From assembly GCF_025628885.1 (NCBI RefSeq), contig NZ_JAOTIF010000001.1, positions 911,751 through 975,750 on the forward strand: a DNA stretch of 64,000 nucleotides, given 5' to 3'. The notes under the pieces were generated by a model that had not been told where the DNA came from, ran no database searches, and was given only the letters and a program-made list of their open reading frames with translations. Of the stretch, positions 1-8,703 are shown in pieces (within the stretch, counting starts at the first letter, position 1; each line of letters starts with the position of its first letter). The position numbers were made by a program, and so were the translations under genes. The stretch comes from Paraflavisolibacter caeni. Its GTDB lineage: Bacteria > Bacteroidota > Bacteroidia > Chitinophagales > Chitinophagaceae.

Positions 1-1
1 G

Positions 2-550
2 ATGAAACTGGCCGAGAAATTCAACAAACCGGTCATTACTTTTATTGATACCCCAGGTGCCTATCCTGGGCTTGAAGCTGAGGAAAGGGGACAAGGAGAA
101 GCGATTGCCCGCAATATATATGAGATGATCCGCCTGAAAGTACCGGTAATTTGCGTCATCATTGGCGAGGGTGCTTCTGGTGGCGCTCTTGGCATCGGCG
201 TTGGTGATCGGGTTTTTATGATGGAGAATACCTGGTATACGGTAATTTCGCCGGAAAGTTGCAGTTCAATCCTTTGGCGTACCTGGGAAAAGAAACAGGT
301 GGCCGCCGACCAATTGCGACTGACAGCTGATAATATGCTTAGTTTTGGATTGATCGATGGAATCATTCCTGAACCTGATGGCGGGGCGCACTGGGATTAT
401 AACCAGGCTGCTCAAATGTTAAAAGATTTTATATTACCGGTATTGCAGGAAATAAAACAAATACCGGTTGAAGATCGCGTGAATCAGCGGATCGAGAAAT
501 TTAGTAAAATGGGATTCTGGGAGGAAGCAAACACCGAAGCGCAAGGCTAA
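2..550 (+). CDS. accA: Acetyl-CoA carboxylase carboxyltransferase alpha subunit, 3' part
   Basis: This is the C-terminal 182 residues of AccA, which with AccD transfers the carboxyl group from biotin to acetyl-CoA, making malonyl-CoA for fatty acid synthesis. The full protein is normally about 315-320 residues, so the 5' part lies before the window and the ATG at position 2 is an internal methionine. The crotonase-like core is recognisable: [10 protein letters not shown], then the glycine-rich oxyanion segment [15 protein letters not shown] and [10 protein letters not shown]. The C-terminus is complete. Its partner genes accB and accC are not adjacent but lie near 23.8-25.9 kb, as is common in Bacteroidota. 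Family assignment is secure. Confidence 0.97.
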   Translation: MKLAEKFNKPVITFIDTPGAYPGLEAEERGQGEAIARNIYEMIRLKVPVICVIIGEGASGGALGIGVGDRVFMMENTWYTVISPESCSSILWRTWEKKQVAADQLRLTADNMLSFGLIDGIIPEPDGGAHWDYNQAAQMLKDFILPVLQEIKQIPVEDRVNQRIEKFSKMGFWEEANTEAQG

Positions 551-585
551 TGTGATTTCAAAGGATCTGACAGAAACAAATTGTT

Positions 586-606
586 TTCGTAATTCGTAAC
601 TCGTAA
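586..606. repeat. Three tandem 7-bp units upstream of dapA
   Basis: Two copies of TTCGTAA followed by CTCGTAA stand in tandem, ending 7 bases before the dapA start codon. The sequence shows only the repetition. Similar short TTCGTAA-type runs are, from memory, common in intergenic DNA of Chitinophagaceae. No role is claimed. Confidence 0.6.
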
Positions 607-613
607 TTTTTTT

Positions 614-1501
614 ATGTCTTTAAAAGCTTTATTGCGTGGAACTGGTGTGGCTTTAGTTACTCCATTCAAAAAAGATCATTCGGTAGACTACGATGCTTTA
701 GATAAGCTGATAAATTTCGTTATCAATGGCGGTGCACAATACATGGTTTCATTGGGCACTACCGGCGAAACTCCCGTTTTGTCAAAGGAAGAAAAGCTGG
801 AAATCTTCAATCGTACTTGTGATGCCGTTGCCGGACGTGTTCCTGTGGTGATTGGAATCGGTGGTAATAACACACAAGAGGTGATCAAGGAAATAGAAAG
901 TTTTCCCCTGGAAAAAGCTGTTGCTATTTTATCCGCTAGCCCTTACTATAATAAACCTTCACAGGAAGGCATTTACCAGCATTACAAAGCTTTGGCCGCA
1001 GCCGCTCCAAAGCCGGTTATTTTGTACAATGTTCCCGGCCGCACTGGCTCTAATATATCTGCTCAAACTACATTGCGCCTTGCGAAAGAGGTAGAGAATA
1101 TTGCAGGTATCAAGGAGGCTAGTGGCAACATGATCCAATGTATGCACATCCTTAAGGATAAGCCAAAAGATTTCCTGGTAACCAGTGGGGATGATCATAC
1201 CACCTTGCCGCTGATCGCTTGTGGAATTGATGGCGTGATCAGCGTGGCAGCCAACTGCTTCCCTAAAGATTTTTGTGCCATGGTTCTGGAAGCTTTAAAT
1301 GGCAACTTTGAAAAAGCTCAATCTTTGCATTTTTCGCTACTTGAAGGCTTTGACCTGCTGTTCGCAGAAAATAACCCCGCCGGTGTAAAAGCATTCTTAT
1401 ATGAATTGGGAGTTATAGATAATCAATTGCGACTGCCGTTGGTGCCGCTAAGTGAAGGCATTCATGTGCAGGTAAAGAAGTTCCTGGCAAGTTTACAATA
1501 A
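614..1501 (+). CDS. dapA: 4-hydroxy-tetrahydrodipicolinate synthase
   Basis: DapA condenses pyruvate with aspartate semialdehyde, the first committed step of the diaminopimelate/lysine pathway, in the cytoplasm. The 295-residue length is typical. The (beta/alpha)8-barrel signature residues are visible: GTTGE at 48-52 (Thr49, Thr50), Tyr138 in LYNVPGRTG, Arg143, and the Schiff-base Lys167 in GIKEASGNM. The ATG at 614 is the only sensible start. It follows accA by 63 bases containing a heptamer repeat and is ended by a rho-independent terminator facing a convergent kinase gene. The annotation could only be confused with other class I aldolases (NanA, KDG aldolase), but the motif set fits DapA best. 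Confidence 0.95.
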   Translation: MSLKALLRGTGVALVTPFKKDHSVDYDALDKLINFVINGGAQYMVSLGTTGETPVLSKEEKLEIFNRTCDAVAGRVPVVIGIGGNNTQEVIKEIESFPLEKAVAILSASPYYNKPSQEGIYQHYKALAAAAPKPVILYNVPGRTGSNISAQTTLRLAKEVENIAGIKEASGNMIQCMHILKDKPKDFLVTSGDDHTTLPLIACGIDGVISVAANCFPKDFCAMVLEALNGNFEKAQSLHFSLLEGFDLLFAENNPAGVKAFLYELGVIDNQLRLPLVPLSEGIHVQVKKFLASLQ

Positions 1502-1526
1502 GTCCTGGTATAAATTATTCATTGAC

Positions 1527-1562
1527 AGCCCCGGATGTTTCCAAGCTCCGGGGCTTTGTTTT
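1527..1562. terminator. Bidirectional terminator between dapA and the sensor kinase
   Basis: A 9-bp perfect stem (AGCCCCGGA at 1527-1535 with TCCGGGGCT at 1547-1555) encloses an 11-base loop and is followed by a T-rich run. It lies between two convergent genes, about 25 bases past the dapA stop. Confidence 0.85.
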
Positions 1563-1574
1563 TCTATTTCCGAC

Positions 1575-2987
1575 TCAAACTGGCAAGTAAATTTCAAACC
1601 TCGTCCCTTTATCCTTTTCACTCTGAACCTTTATATAGCCTTTGTGGTTTTGTACTATTTTTTTGCAAATGGTCAATCCAATACCAGTTCCGGGATAATT
1701 ACTTTGGCTGTGTAGCCGGGAAAATAATTCAAAAACCTTTTCTGCATATTCCTGGCTAAAGCCAATGCCATTGTCATTATAAACAATCTTATGATAATGT
1801 TCTTGGCTTCCGGTAATCTGTTCTGGCTTTTCTTCGCCATCAACGATGCTGCACTGAATAGTAATATAAGGAGACTCCCAGTCTTTGCGGTATTTTAGCG
1901 AATTACTGATCAGGTTTTCAAACAGTTGCGTAATCTGGAAAGGGATCGCCCTGATCGTTGGCAAGTTGGGAGCTTCAATAACAGCATTATTTTCTTCAAT
2001 GCTTTCTTTCATACTTTCCCGCAATTCCTGCAACACGCTTTTAAGGTCTACTTCTGAAAAATCTTCCTTTGCTGCACTTACCCTTGTATAGGCCATAAGA
2101 TCATTCAATAATAGCTGCAAACGATCTGCGGCAAATACCAATCGTTGGAAGTTGTGCTTGCTTTTTTCTGAAAGTTTATGATAATCTACATCCATGATCA
2201 TGCTGCTGAAAGTTTTTATTTTCCGTACAGGCTCCTTAAGATCATGGCTGGCAATATAGTTGAACGATTCAAGCTCCTCATTTGATTGCTCCAGCTCATT
2301 CTTTTTCTCTTCCAGGTCAATATTGCTTTGGGATAATTGTTTCTGGAAATTATTGGAAATAGAGAGCTGTCTGGAAAGTTGATAAAAAGCAGCAGAAATA
2401 ATAATAAGAGCTGTGATGATCAGTGCTATGGCCAGGGCTGGAGTAAACTGACTATACTTCTTTCTTTCCTTATCACTTTCCATAAATGCATTCATCTGTT
2501 CTGTCTGCATTTTGCTGACCAGCAGACGGATCTTGTCCATAGTAACATTGCTTTGTAAAAGGGCCATTTGTTTCCTGGCTGGCTCGTGGTTTTGCGCATA
2601 AAAAACAGCTGTTGAATCTAGCCTTTGAAATCTTTGAAGAGTTAATCTTCTCAGGTTTGACAAGTTTTTTTCCTGGTGGGGCTCGGAAATCATATTTTCC
2701 AGTTCGTACATGAGTTGCCATACTTTCTTCTGTGAGTCCCGGCTTGGTTCAAGGTACATGGAATCGTTTGTTAGTAAAAATCCTCTCTGAGAATTCTCTG
2801 CATCTTTCAGGTAAGAAATGACCTGCTCCAATTTTAGTGTAATGGAATTGCTTTGATTGAGTAGGTTATAAGAGGCGAAAAGGTTGCTAAAGCTCAAATA
2901 AAGAATTACTGAAATGGATAAAAGAACGACGACGGCCGCTGCAAATATCCATTTGATAATTCTGGTTGGCAGGTATATTTCTTTCAT
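1575..2987 (-). CDS. CHASE3-type membrane sensor histidine kinase
   Basis: This 470-residue protein has a membrane segment at about 12-34, an extracytoplasmic helical region at about 35-180 that resembles CHASE3 (SQRGFLLTND), and a second membrane segment at about 182-203. A short coiled coil follows at 215-240, then HisKA with phospho-acceptor His248 in SHDLKEP. The HATPase_c domain has NLISNSLKYR (N box), DNGIGF (G1) and GTGIGLTICKKIVQNHKG (G2). It probably autophosphorylates in response to an external signal. No response regulator is adjacent, so it is an orphan and the signal is unknown. It is closest to the bacteriophytochrome-like HisKA kinases (HDLKEP) common in Bacteroidota. Confidence 0.92.
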   Translation of the reverse strand: MKEIYLPTRIIKWIFAAAVVVLLSISVILYLSFSNLFASYNLLNQSNSITLKLEQVISYLKDAENSQRGFLLTNDSMYLEPSRDSQKKVWQLMYELENMISEPHQEKNLSNLRRLTLQRFQRLDSTAVFYAQNHEPARKQMALLQSNVTMDKIRLLVSKMQTEQMNAFMESDKERKKYSQFTPALAIALIITALIIISAAFYQLSRQLSISNNFQKQLSQSNIDLEEKKNELEQSNEELESFNYIASHDLKEPVRKIKTFSSMIMDVDYHKLSEKSKHNFQRLVFAADRLQLLLNDLMAYTRVSAAKEDFSEVDLKSVLQELRESMKESIEENNAVIEAPNLPTIRAIPFQITQLFENLISNSLKYRKDWESPYITIQCSIVDGEEKPEQITGSQEHYHKIVYNDNGIGFSQEYAEKVFELFSRLHSQSNYPGTGIGLTICKKIVQNHKGYIKVQSEKDKGTRFEIYLPV

Positions 2988-3107
2988 AGGTTGATGGTTA
3001 GATTGATAGTGTCGGACCTATGGCGAAAACTGTGCTAAAAAATTAATTCCCTCTATAAAGTTTTAATCATTACCATATCTTAATATGTATCACTTAAAGA
3101 ATTTCAC

Positions 3108-4013
3108 TTAGTGTACTTCATAGGTTAAACCTTCTAAAGCCAGGTCTGTATTGGGAAAAACATCCTTAGCTTCTTTCAGAAAAGTATCCAGCGAATTGTA
3201 TTTTGAACTGAAATGCCCAATGAGTAATTTTCTTACCCCAGCTTTCTTTGCAAGGACTGCTGCCTGTTTGGTGGTGGAATGAAAACGTTCATAAGCTTTA
3301 TCACGCATATTATCATGATAAGTGGCTTCATGGTAAATCATATCTGCGCCGCTTATATGGGGGATAATGGATTCATCATACCTTGTATCCGCACAGAAGG
3401 CATATATTTTCCCTCTTTCAGGCGCAGCAGTTACAGTGTCGTTCTTTATTCTTTCTCCTCTTGATGTAATGTAATCCAGGCCATTTTGCAGGCTACTGTA
3501 AAAAGTTACGGGGATACGTAACTGCCGTACCCTGTCTAAGAGCAGCTTTCTTTTACTCATTTTTTCTTCAAAAACAAAGCCATAGCATTCTATACGGTGA
3601 TCCGTTCTGAAGCAACTGATCTTGATCTTATCATTATCAACCAAAACTTCATTTTGCGTCAGTGTGTGAAAATGCAACGGGTAGCACATATGCGTATGTG
3701 CTGCGGCAAACTGCAATTCAATGATCTGCTGTAGAGGAGACGGACCAAAGACATGTAATTCACTTGTATGTGAAAGTAAATTGAATGAATTGAGCAATCC
3801 CGCCAGGCCAAAATAATGATCGCCATGCAGGTGTGAGATAAAGATTTGCGAAATTTTGCTGCGGCGAATCTTATATCGGATCATCTGGATTTGCGTTCCT
3901 TCACCGCAATCAACAAGGTAACTTGTTCCGTCGTGCGAAACTACCTGGCTGGTTGGATGCCGGTTGTAGGCCGGGACTGCAGAATTGTTCCCTAAAATCG
4001 TCACCGATAGCAT
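3108..4013 (-). CDS. rnz: Ribonuclease Z
   Basis: This 301-residue metallo-beta-lactamase-fold endonuclease should cut the 3' trailer from tRNA precursors. The zinc-binding motif HLHGDH is at residues 61-66 and is preceded by VDCGEGTQ. Downstream ligand regions FCADTRYDE and GHFSSKY are present. Length and order fit the short bacterial RNase Z (ElaC) form. It is transcribed away from the fructosamine-kinase-like gene region in the same direction, 43 bases downstream of it, so co-transcription is possible. Confidence 0.94.
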   Translation of the reverse strand: MLSVTILGNNSAVPAYNRHPTSQVVSHDGTSYLVDCGEGTQIQMIRYKIRRSKISQIFISHLHGDHYFGLAGLLNSFNLLSHTSELHVFGPSPLQQIIELQFAAAHTHMCYPLHFHTLTQNEVLVDNDKIKISCFRTDHRIECYGFVFEEKMSKRKLLLDRVRQLRIPVTFYSSLQNGLDYITSRGERIKNDTVTAAPERGKIYAFCADTRYDESIIPHISGADMIYHEATYHDNMRDKAYERFHSTTKQAAVLAKKAGVRKLLIGHFSSKYNSLDTFLKEAKDVFPNTDLALEGLTYEVH

Positions 4014-4056
4014 TTCATAAAATTAAGGTTAATGCAGTACACTCGCTTTATCCTAA

Positions 4057-4926
4057 CTAAACCGGAAAGTTACTTAGGGTTTGTTCGATTTGTGGGCGGT
4101 AACTGCTGCCAAACAAATACAGATGAATCAATAATGGATATAAGTTACAAATCTTCCATTGTTCTTGGTAGTTGTTCGGCAAAGGAAGATAATAATGATA
4201 AGCTTCGTAAAATGCTTTGTCAAATCCTCCAAAAAGTGTAGTCATTGCAAGGTCAATAGAACGGTGACCAAAATATATGGCAGGATCAATTAAGACAGGT
4301 TCTTCATTGTCGTTGCACATAAAGTTCCCGCTCCAAAGATCGCCATGCAGTAGGGCAGGGGGCTCCGGTTCAAAAACAGCACTCAATTGATCACAAACCT
4401 TTTCTAGCTTCTGGTGATGTTTAACTGTTAAAAGATTCGCCTGCAGGCAACGCTCTGCCAAGGGCATCAACCTCTGGCTGGCAAAAAAAGAACTCCAGTC
4501 TTCCGTCCATGGATTGGACTGCTCTATGCTGCCCATATAGTTTTGTTCTTCCCACCCAAAATGGCTGTTTGTTATGGAATGCAGTGCTGCCAGTTGGGAA
4601 CCAAATGATTTCCAGAATTGATGAGTTTTAGTACCACTTTTGATCCATTCCAATATCAGGACTTGTTCCGATTCTGTTTCTATACAATGTAATACTCCAG
4701 GTGCCTTAATAATTTTTTGGCTGGAAATATACCTTAGGGCATTGGCTTCTTTTTGAAACAAATGGGGAAACTTTGATGCATTATTGATTTTATAAAAAAA
4801 GTTTTGGCCATCAGCTGTTAGCCTTCCAGTCTCATTGATGCTGCCCCCACCTACCAATTCAAAATGTAAACTTCCTTCGGGAATCTTTAAATTTTGTGCA
4901 ATAATATTGTGTAAGGTAGGGTTCAT
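4057..4926 (-). CDS. Fructosamine kinase family protein
   Basis: This 289-residue aminoglycoside-phosphotransferase-like kinase belongs to the fructosamine/ketosamine-3-kinase family, which phosphorylates sugar adducts on amines so they decompose (protein deglycation). Evidence: glycine-rich GGGSINET near residue 26, FYKIN for the ATP-binding lysine (Lys46), catalytic loop LHGDLWSGNFM with Asp196, and metal-binding Asp214 in LIDPAIYFG. FGWEEQNYMGS is a typical family segment. The natural substrate cannot be read from sequence. Start at the first ATG. Confidence 0.9.
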   Translation of the reverse strand: MNPTLHNIIAQNLKIPEGSLHFELVGGGSINETGRLTADGQNFFYKINNASKFPHLFQKEANALRYISSQKIIKAPGVLHCIETESEQVLILEWIKSGTKTHQFWKSFGSQLAALHSITNSHFGWEEQNYMGSIEQSNPWTEDWSSFFASQRLMPLAERCLQANLLTVKHHQKLEKVCDQLSAVFEPEPPALLHGDLWSGNFMCNDNEEPVLIDPAIYFGHRSIDLAMTTLFGGFDKAFYEAYHYYLPLPNNYQEQWKICNLYPLLIHLYLFGSSYRPQIEQTLSNFPV

Positions 4927-4996
4927 AGAAGTACAAGAGGAGTAGTTGAATTGACTCCTGTCGTGGTTAATTACTATAAGTTAACTGTAATAAAAT

Positions 4997-5383
4997 TTAG
5001 ATTTCATCTCCCTCATCATTTAACAGCTCTCTTTCAATTTCTTCCATTTGCACAATATCCCAGGCTTCACTTTCAGTTGGCGTGATGTTCATCAACTCAA
5101 GCAAATTTGCTTTTTCTAAAAAGTCTTCTACCTCGCGGTTTATATTGCAGATCACAAAAGAGGCATTGTTATCATAAAAGTGTTGTTGTAACTTTACGAC
5201 AAGTTCGGCTGCATCTTCATCTAAATGTTTTACATCTTTAACATTTAGCACTACATTTGGAATACTAGTTTGTAAAATAGGCGCAAGTTGTTCATATAGA
5301 TCTGCTGCCATATTAGCAGTTAAATGGCTGGATACCACGCGAATGGCATGAAATTTTTCTTTGGTATCAGTTTTGACTTCCAT
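4997..5383 (-). CDS. STAS-domain protein (anti-sigma-factor-antagonist-like)
   Basis: A 128-residue protein made of a single STAS domain (about residues 5-110) with an acidic tail. STAS proteins such as SpoIIAA/RsbV bind partner-switch kinases, or form regulatory parts of other systems. The stretch NVVLNVKDVKHLDEDAAELV replaces the usual D-S-x-G-L phosphoacceptor loop with HLDEDAA, so there is no serine at the canonical phosphorylation position and phospho-regulation is doubtful. I prefer the internal ATG giving MEVKTDTKEK; a start 9 codons upstream is possible but would overlap the longer frame of clpC. It is divergent from clpC. Confidence 0.75.
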   Translation of the reverse strand: MEVKTDTKEKFHAIRVVSSHLTANMAADLYEQLAPILQTSIPNVVLNVKDVKHLDEDAAELVVKLQQHFYDNNASFVICNINREVEDFLEKANLLELMNITPTESEAWDIVQMEEIERELLNDEGDEI

Positions 5384-5471
5384 AATTACTTCGGGGAAAA
5401 GAGTTAACAATTATTGCTCAACTTCCCCTCAAAAATATTCGTATTATTGTTATAAAGCAATTAGAAAACAA

Positions 5472-7994
5472 ATGGATAATAATTTTTCTTCACAAGTAAA
5501 GGAAATCATCTCGTTCAGCAGGGAAGAAGCTTTGCGGTTGGGTAACGATTTCATTGGAACGGAACATTTGCTTCTGGGCTTGATTCGTGAAGGTGATAAT
5601 ACTGCGGTGCGGATTTTGAAGACCTTCAATGTAGATCTTTATGAACTGAGAAAGGAAGTAGAATTGGCTGTTAAAGATAAGACTGGTAAAAACATTGCTA
5701 ATATTAATAGTTTGCCGCTGACAAAGCAGGCTGAAAAAGTAATCAGGGTTACCGTTTTGGAAGCTAAAGCATTAAAAAGTCCTACAGTAGAAACTGAACA
5801 CTTGATGCTTTCAATTCTCAAGAACAAGGAAAACATTGCAACTCAAATCTTAAATCAATTTGACGTGGATTACGACATCTTTAGACAAGAACTAGGAATG
5901 GTTAAGTCCAACGACGTTAGAGCTGAGTATCAGGAAGAGGGTGATGATGATTTTGATGATGAAAAAAAGTACTCACAACAAAAATCTCGTCAGGCGGGTG
6001 CCACAAAGAGTAAAACGCCTGTATTGGACAATTTTGGCCGCGATATCACTAAGCTGGCCGAGACTGGTACTTTAGACCCGATTGTTGGGCGCGAAAAGGA
6101 GATCGAACGTGTTTCACAAATCCTTTCCCGTCGTAAAAAGAACAATCCTATTTTGATTGGTGAACCTGGTGTTGGTAAAACCGCAATTGTGGAAGGTCTG
6201 GCTCTTCGTATTGTACAACGTAAGGTGTCCAGGGTACTGTTCGATAAAAGAGTGATTTCTCTTGACCTCGCTGCCTTAGTGGCAGGTACCAAATACCGCG
6301 GCCAGTTTGAAGAACGTATGAAGGCCATCATGAATGAGCTGGAAAAGAATAGGGATGTGATCTTATTCATTGATGAGATCCATACTATAGTAGGTGCTGG
6401 TGGAGCTTCTGGTTCTCTGGATGCTTCCAACATCTTTAAACCAGCCTTGGCTCGCGGTGAACTCCAATGCATTGGCGCTTCAACCTTGGACGAGTATCGC
6501 ATGTACATTGAAAAGGATGGAGCTCTTGACCGTCGTTTCCAAAAGGTAATGGTGGAACCACCAAGTGTAGAGGACACCATTCAGATATTGAACAATATCA
6601 AGCCTAAATACGAAGAATATCACAACGTTATTTACGATCAGGAAGCTATTGATGCCTGCGTGAAGCTGAGTGACCGCTACATCACTGACCGCCTGTTGCC
6701 TGATAAAGCAATCGACGTGCTGGATGAAGTAGGTGCAAGAGTTCACTTAAAGAACATCAATGTACCTCAGAACGTCCTCGATCTGGAAAAGAAGATAGAA
6801 GATATCAAGGTTGAGAAGAACAGAGTCGTGAAAAGCCAGAAGTTTGAAGAAGCAGCTGCTTTGCGCGATACTGAAAAACGCTTGGGCGAAGAACTGGAAA
6901 AGGCTAAATCTCAATGGGAAGAGGAAAGCAAGCACAAACGTTACCCGATTGGAGAGGAACAAATAGCTGAGGTGATTAGCATGATGACAGGCATTCCTGT
7001 GAAACGGATGGTGGAAGCAGAAACGGAAAAGCTGCGTAAGATGGGTGATGAAATGAAGGCAATGGTAGTAGGCCAGGAAGAGGCAATCGGAAAAGTAGTA
7101 AAAGCTATCCAGCGTAACAGGGTAGGCTTGAAAGATCCTAAAAAACCAATTGGTACGTTCATCTTCTTAGGTCCTACCGGTGTAGGTAAAACTGAGCTGG
7201 CCCGTTCATTGGCCCGACATATGTTCGACTCTGAAGATGCGCTGATCCGCATAGATATGAGTGAATACATGGAAAAGTTCACCGTTAGCCGTTTGATTGG
7301 TGCACCTCCGGGATACGTTGGTTATGAAGAAGGTGGTCAGTTAACAGAAAAAGTCCGTCGTAAGCCTTATAGTGTCATCTTATTAGATGAAATTGAAAAA
7401 GCACACCCGGATATATACAACATCCTGTTGCAAGTGCTGGATGATGGCCAGTTGACGGATGGTTTAGGTAGAAAAGTGGACTTCAAGAATACTACCATTA
7501 TCATGACATCAAATATTGGTGTTCGTCAGTTGAAGGATTTTGGAGAAGGTGTAGGTTTTGCTACACAAGCCCGTCAACAAAATGCTGACGAAAACCATAA
7601 GGCAGTAATTGAGAAAGCTTTGAAACGTACTTTCTCGCCAGAGTTCTTGAATCGGATAGATGATGTAATTATCTTCAATTCCCTGACTAAAGAGCACATC
7701 TTTGAAATCATCGACATCCTGATGAAAGGTGTTATGAAGCGCCTGAACAACCTGGGCTTCAGTCTGGAATTAACTCCGGATGCTAAGGAATTCCTGGCTG
7801 ATAAAGGTTATGACCAGCAATTTGGCGCCCGTCCATTGCACCGTGCCATCCAGAAATACCTGGAAGATCCTCTGGCAGAGGAAATCCTTAATATGCACAT
7901 CAAACAAGGTGACATACTGAAGGCTGACCTGGATAAGGAAAATGGCAAGTTGAAGTTTGAACTGCAAAAGCCAGTAGAAGAAGCGAAAGCTTAA
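5472..7994 (+). CDS. clpC: ATP-dependent Clp protease ATP-binding subunit ClpC
   Basis: ClpC is a hexameric HSP100 unfoldase that feeds proteins to ClpP. From the ATG at 5472 the protein is 840 residues: two Clp_N repeats (about 1-140), an acidic linker, AAA-1 with Walker A GEPGVGKT at about 230-237, a UVR-type coiled-coil insert (KSQKFEEAAALRDTEKRL), AAA-2 with GPTGVGKT near residue 580, and the C-terminal D2-small domain. The UVR insert marks ClpC rather than ClpB or ClpA. The frame is open 37 codons further upstream, but that extension lacks conservation and overlaps the divergent STAS gene. No mcsA, mcsB or ctsR is adjacent. Confidence 0.96.
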   Translation: MDNNFSSQVKEIISFSREEALRLGNDFIGTEHLLLGLIREGDNTAVRILKTFNVDLYELRKEVELAVKDKTGKNIANINSLPLTKQAEKVIRVTVLEAKALKSPTVETEHLMLSILKNKENIATQILNQFDVDYDIFRQELGMVKSNDVRAEYQEEGDDDFDDEKKYSQQKSRQAGATKSKTPVLDNFGRDITKLAETGTLDPIVGREKEIERVSQILSRRKKNNPILIGEPGVGKTAIVEGLALRIVQRKVSRVLFDKRVISLDLAALVAGTKYRGQFEERMKAIMNELEKNRDVILFIDEIHTIVGAGGASGSLDASNIFKPALARGELQCIGASTLDEYRMYIEKDGALDRRFQKVMVEPPSVEDTIQILNNIKPKYEEYHNVIYDQEAIDACVKLSDRYITDRLLPDKAIDVLDEVGARVHLKNINVPQNVLDLEKKIEDIKVEKNRVVKSQKFEEAAALRDTEKRLGEELEKAKSQWEEESKHKRYPIGEEQIAEVISMMTGIPVKRMVEAETEKLRKMGDEMKAMVVGQEEAIGKVVKAIQRNRVGLKDPKKPIGTFIFLGPTGVGKTELARSLARHMFDSEDALIRIDMSEYMEKFTVSRLIGAPPGYVGYEEGGQLTEKVRRKPYSVILLDEIEKAHPDIYNILLQVLDDGQLTDGLGRKVDFKNTTIIMTSNIGVRQLKDFGEGVGFATQARQQNADENHKAVIEKALKRTFSPEFLNRIDDVIIFNSLTKEHIFEIIDILMKGVMKRLNNLGFSLELTPDAKEFLADKGYDQQFGARPLHRAIQKYLEDPLAEEILNMHIKQGDILKADLDKENGKLKFELQKPVEEAKA

Positions 7995-8014
7995 ACTGGG
8001 TTTCCCTAAAATAC

Positions 8015-8052
8015 AAGGTGCTGATTCAGAATATGAGTCAGCACCTTTTTTA
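8015..8052 (+). terminator. Rho-independent terminator of clpC
   Basis: A 10-bp perfect stem (AAGGTGCTGA at 8015-8024 with TCAGCACCTT at 8038-8047) ends in a run of six T. It lies 20 bases after the clpC stop. Confidence 0.9.
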
Positions 8053-8703
8053 TTATCTCCCACCAGCCATAATAACTAATAAGTTCCTCCCACATACAAT
8101 GTCACGATTTCTGTTGTCACCCTCACCACAATCACCTGACCATTTTGCCCCTTGACTGCAAAATGACCGCCTTTGTCCTGTTTGTCCGCTCAAAACCAAA
8201 TTATCCTTCGTTGCTGCGCCTTACTTACTCCATACCTAAGCCGTACTTTAGGTATACATCAGCCGTACCTAAGCCTAGGCTACTTCGACCATCCTTCGAT
8301 CATCCTTCGACTATCCTTCGACCATCTTTCGACTATGCTTCGATCTGAATTGAGCAAATGCTCATAAATAAGGGGAAAACAACCTACAGGCAGAACGCCC
8401 TAAAAAGCCCTGAACGGAGGCAATGGAACTGCGCCTAAAGGTACAACACCAATCCCCACCCTCCAAGTTTTGAACCCCCAACTTCAAACTTCAAACTCCA
8501 AACCTCATTACCCCATTCGTCATTCTACCCACCCTCTCTCTTTCCTTCAATTCACAATTCACCATTGACCATTCCACTGGCTCCTTACACGGAAATCCAA
8601 TTCATCCGTTCCTAATCCCCTTGATCTGCGGTTCTATTTTGTTGTTCAGTATATTATTTTCATTTTTGCCAAGTTGAATCGAAGGATTTAAAAGTAGAAG
8701 TTG
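8053..8703. other. Intergenic region with composite repeat modules (locus 1)
   Basis: No convincing gene is present in 650 bases. The region holds an 11-bp-period array (separate entry) and modules that, read on the minus strand, reappear at 17.1-17.4 and 33.5-33.9 kb. These are GAATGACGAATGGGG (8511-8525), tandem GTTTGGA/GTTTGAA units (about 8480-8506), and a block with CGAAGGAT, GGTTTTG, GGACAAA and GCGGTCA (about 8163-8218). The last ~100 bases before cmk are AT-rich and should hold its promoter. Confidence 0.7.
8225..8345 (-). repeat. Array of eleven degenerate 11-bp units (locus 1)
   Basis: Read on the + strand, units start every 11 bases without slippage. There are five of the type CTAAGCCGTAC/TTTAGGTATAC (8225-8279) and six of the type ATCCTTCGACC/ATCCTTCGATC (8280-8345). 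The strand given is that on which the flanking modules match the locus at 17.2 kb. An 11-bp period is not a multiple of three, so this is not coding. It gives rise to spurious open frames rich in Phe-Asp-His-Pro-Ser. Confidence 0.85.

Noticed and set aside
5361-5471. Upstream extension of ClpC by 37 codons
   Set aside because: The extension is unlike any ClpC N-terminus and overlaps the divergent STAS gene; the Clp_N domain begins right after the ATG at 5472.
8145-8367. Open frames rich in Phe-Asp-His-Pro-Ser on the plus strand
   Set aside because: They are produced by the 11-bp array, in which all frames are read in turn every 33 bases; there is no recognisable start context or family.
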